Below, one piece after another: positions 52,832 through 54,384 of a DNA stretch of 54,384 nucleotides. How positions within the stretch are numbered: position 1 is the stretch's first letter; each line of letters begins with the position of its first letter. This stretch comes from Candidatus Omnitrophota bacterium (GTDB taxonomy: Bacteria; Omnitrophota; Gorgyraeia; Gygaellales; Profunditerraquicolaceae), in NCBI GenBank assembly GCA_016208765.1, contig JACQXK010000032.1, forward strand, positions 1-54,384, given 5' to 3'. The notes below the pieces were generated by a model. That model had not been told where the DNA came from. It saw only the letters and a list, made by a program, of their open reading frames with translations, and did not search any database. Made by a program: the position numbers and the translations under genes.

Positions 52832-54384
52832 ATGATTTACGACCGTTTCCAGCAAGAATCCATTGACTTCATCAATCAGGGCTATTCTGTTATTGTTTCC
52901 GCTCCTACAGGCGCCGGAAAAACCGCCATTGCCGAGCATGTTATTACCAGCTCAATCCAAAATAACATCGGAGTAATTTATACCGCTCCTATAAAAGCCC
53001 TCTCTAACCAGAAATTCCGGGATTTTCAAGGGCAATACGGCGACCATATCGGAATACTTACCGGAGATGTCTCAATTAATCCAAATGCCACTGTCCTGAT
53101 CATGACCACGGAAATTTTCCGAAATAAGGTCCTTGATGAACCGGAAAGCCTTGAGAAATATTCCTGGATCATCTTTGATGAAATCCATTATATTGACAAT
53201 CCTGAGCGCGGCACAGTCTGGGAAGAATCACTTATTTTCCTGCCCAGGCATATGCAGCTTCTTGGACTCTCTGCTACTATCCCCAATATCCAGCAGTTAG
53301 CAGCGTGGATTGAATCTATCCATTCAAAGCCGGTAAAAACCGTAATTGAAGACAAGCGCCCGGTGCCGTTGCATTTTTTCTTTCAGTGCCAAAACGAAAT
53401 TGTTGATAAACTTGAACATCTTCGCCGCCTCAGAAGCAGCAAACAAAACAAAATAAGCCACCTTATTAATTATCTGCGCACAAAAGACGGGCTTCCGGCA
53501 ATTTATTTTGTATTTGGCAGAAGGCGTGCGGAAGAGCTATCCTTTGAACTGCTTAATTACAATTTCTTAAACAGCAAAGAAAGACAGCAAATCCTGGATT
53601 TATGGGATACGCTCTGCCAGCGCTTTGACCTAAAAACAGAAAAAACTGCACAAGAAATGTATCCTTTGATTCAGCGCGGTATTGCCTACCACCACGCCGG
53701 CATGCTTCCGACGCTAAAGGAAGTAATTGAAAGGCTTTTTACCAGCCGCCTCTTAAAAGTTATTTTTACCACAGAAACCTTTGCCCTGGGCATTAATATG
53801 CCCAGCCGCTCAGTGATGTTTGACGATCTGCGTAAATTCTACGGCCGTTATGTGCGTAATTTAAAAACGAGGGATTTTTATCAGATGGCCGGACGGGCAG
53901 GAAGAAGGGGAATTGACGATGAAGGATTTGTTTATTGCCGCATAAACCCGCATAAAATAAACAACGATGAAGTACGAAGGATAATCTACGGCAAACCGGA
54001 AGAAGTCAAAAGCCAGTTAAACACCTCTTACGCTACTATTCTTAATCTATACCAGAAATACAAAGATGATTTATTCCAAATATACCCCAAATCCCTGCAC
54101 TACTTTCAATCACGCAAGAATGAGCAAAAAGAAGCACTGCGCCTGATTGAGTCAAAACTAAAATTGTTGAAAGAGATGAACTACATTTATGCAGGCTCGC
54201 TTACGCAAAAAGGAGAATTTGCCAAGTCTGTCTATGGCTACGAATTAATATTAGCAGAATTATATGAAGAAAATATTCTGGAACAATTAGATGAATTTGG
54301 CTTGGGGGTAATTAGCGCAAGCGTAGTTTTTGAACCGCGCAAAAACCAACGCCCTCCAGCCGGGATCTCAAGGAATACCCGTAA
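52832..54384 (+). CDS. Ski2-like DEAD/DEAH-box helicase (partial, runs off the window)
   Basis: The only plus-strand gene. The first 517 codons show a superfamily 2 helicase: Walker A APTGAGKTAIAEH near residue 27, APIKALSNQKF near 52, DEIH near 115, LSATIPN near 145, the GIAYHHAGMLPTLKEVIERL segment near 285, TETFALGINMPSRSV near 310 and motif VI QMAGRAGRRG near 350. This arrangement is that of the Ski2/Mtr4-like group, involved in RNA processing or DNA repair in bacteria. It begins at the ATG at 52832 (an in-frame stop lies just upstream). The end is outside the window, so total length and C-terminal domains are unknown. Confidence 0.92.
   Translation, partial: MIYDRFQQESIDFINQGYSVIVSAPTGAGKTAIAEHVITSSIQNNIGVIYTAPIKALSNQKFRDFQGQYGDHIGILTGDVSINPNATVLIMTTEIFRNKVLDEPESLEKYSWIIFDEIHYIDNPERGTVWEESLIFLPRHMQLLGLSATIPNIQQLAAWIESIHSKPVKTVIEDKRPVPLHFFFQCQNEIVDKLEHLRRLRSSKQNKISHLINYLRTKDGLPAIYFVFGRRRAEELSFELLNYNFLNSKERQQILDLWDTLCQRFDLKTEKTAQEMYPLIQRGIAYHHAGMLPTLKEVIERLFTSRLLKVIFTTETFALGINMPSRSVMFDDLRKFYGRYVRNLKTRDFYQMAGRAGRRGIDDEGFVYCRINPHKINNDEVRRIIYGKPEEVKSQLNTSYATILNLYQKYKDDLFQIYPKSLHYFQSRKNEQKEALRLIESKLKLLKEMNYIYAGSLTQKGEFAKSVYGYELILAELYEENILEQLDEFGLGVISASVVFEPRKNQRPPAGISRNTR

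Overview
This window is a stretch of bacterial chromosome of moderate GC content. It holds about 51 protein genes and no rRNA, tRNA, CRISPR array or insertion sequence that I can recognise. All genes but the last lie on the minus strand, so roughly 52 kb is transcribed in one direction with many 1-4 nt stop/start overlaps. The gene set is that of an LPS-making, Gram-negative anaerobe-like bacterium: the Kdo and heptose pathways, Lpt export, LpxK, an LpxL-type acyltransferase and a Kdo transferase. The domain fusions, DUF4912 beside a GH57 enzyme, DUF3786 and the gene content together suggest a candidate phylum such as Omnitrophota. That placement is inferred from gene style, not from a marker tree.

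Layout, left to right (the reverse of transcription). 1-338 has no gene and contains a 190-bp fold-back element. 0.3-8.4 kb holds information processing genes: ruvB, scpA, trpS, infB, nusA, rimP, proS. 8.4-13.2 kb holds isoprenoid and envelope precursors: ispG, rseP, dxr, cdsA, uppS. 13.2-17 kb holds a GH57 glucan branching enzyme, a DUF4912 protein, a coiled-coil lipoprotein and an OmpA-type lipoprotein. 17-25.6 kb holds metabolism and proteostasis: purA, a homocitrate/isopropylmalate synthase relative, a degenerate 5'-nucleotidase with thioredoxin-like parts, serA with a class V aminotransferase, clpP, and a trigger factor without its PPIase domain. 25.7-45.6 kb is a long LPS locus: lptB, an lptC-lptA fusion, kdsC, kdsD, kdsA, kdsB, hldA, a deoxyhypusine-synthase-like gene, heptosyltransferases, glycosyltransferases, a deacetylase, an acyltransferase/ELM1-like fusion, lpxK, a DUF502 protein, a GDT1-type transporter, a STAS-PilZ protein and waaA. 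45.6-52.8 kb holds xer, topA, dprA, aroK, spoVG, aroC, a secreted nuclease and a DUF3786 protein. A Ski2-like helicase starts divergently at 52832 and runs off the window.

The LPS genes form a near-complete route. KdsD, KdsA, KdsC and KdsB make CMP-Kdo, WaaA transfers it, LpxK phosphorylates lipid A, the LpxL-type domain acylates it, HldA feeds ADP-heptose synthesis, and four GT9 modules plus two GT4 modules extend the core. LptB and LptCA then move the product outward.

The most unusual observations are these. (1) Short degenerate tandem arrays, mostly of 7-nt units, are scattered between genes and also inside LPS coding frames; they coincide with a GT9-GT9 fusion point and with an in-frame insertion in LpxK that also carries two hairpins. 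(2) A deoxyhypusine-synthase-like gene of unknown role sits inside the LPS locus. (3) A UshA-like protein has lost several metal ligands and is joined to thioredoxin-like segments. (4) A trigger factor lacks the FKBP domain. (5) A 190-bp fold-back element lies downstream of ruvB. I see no clearly new multi-gene system beyond these.
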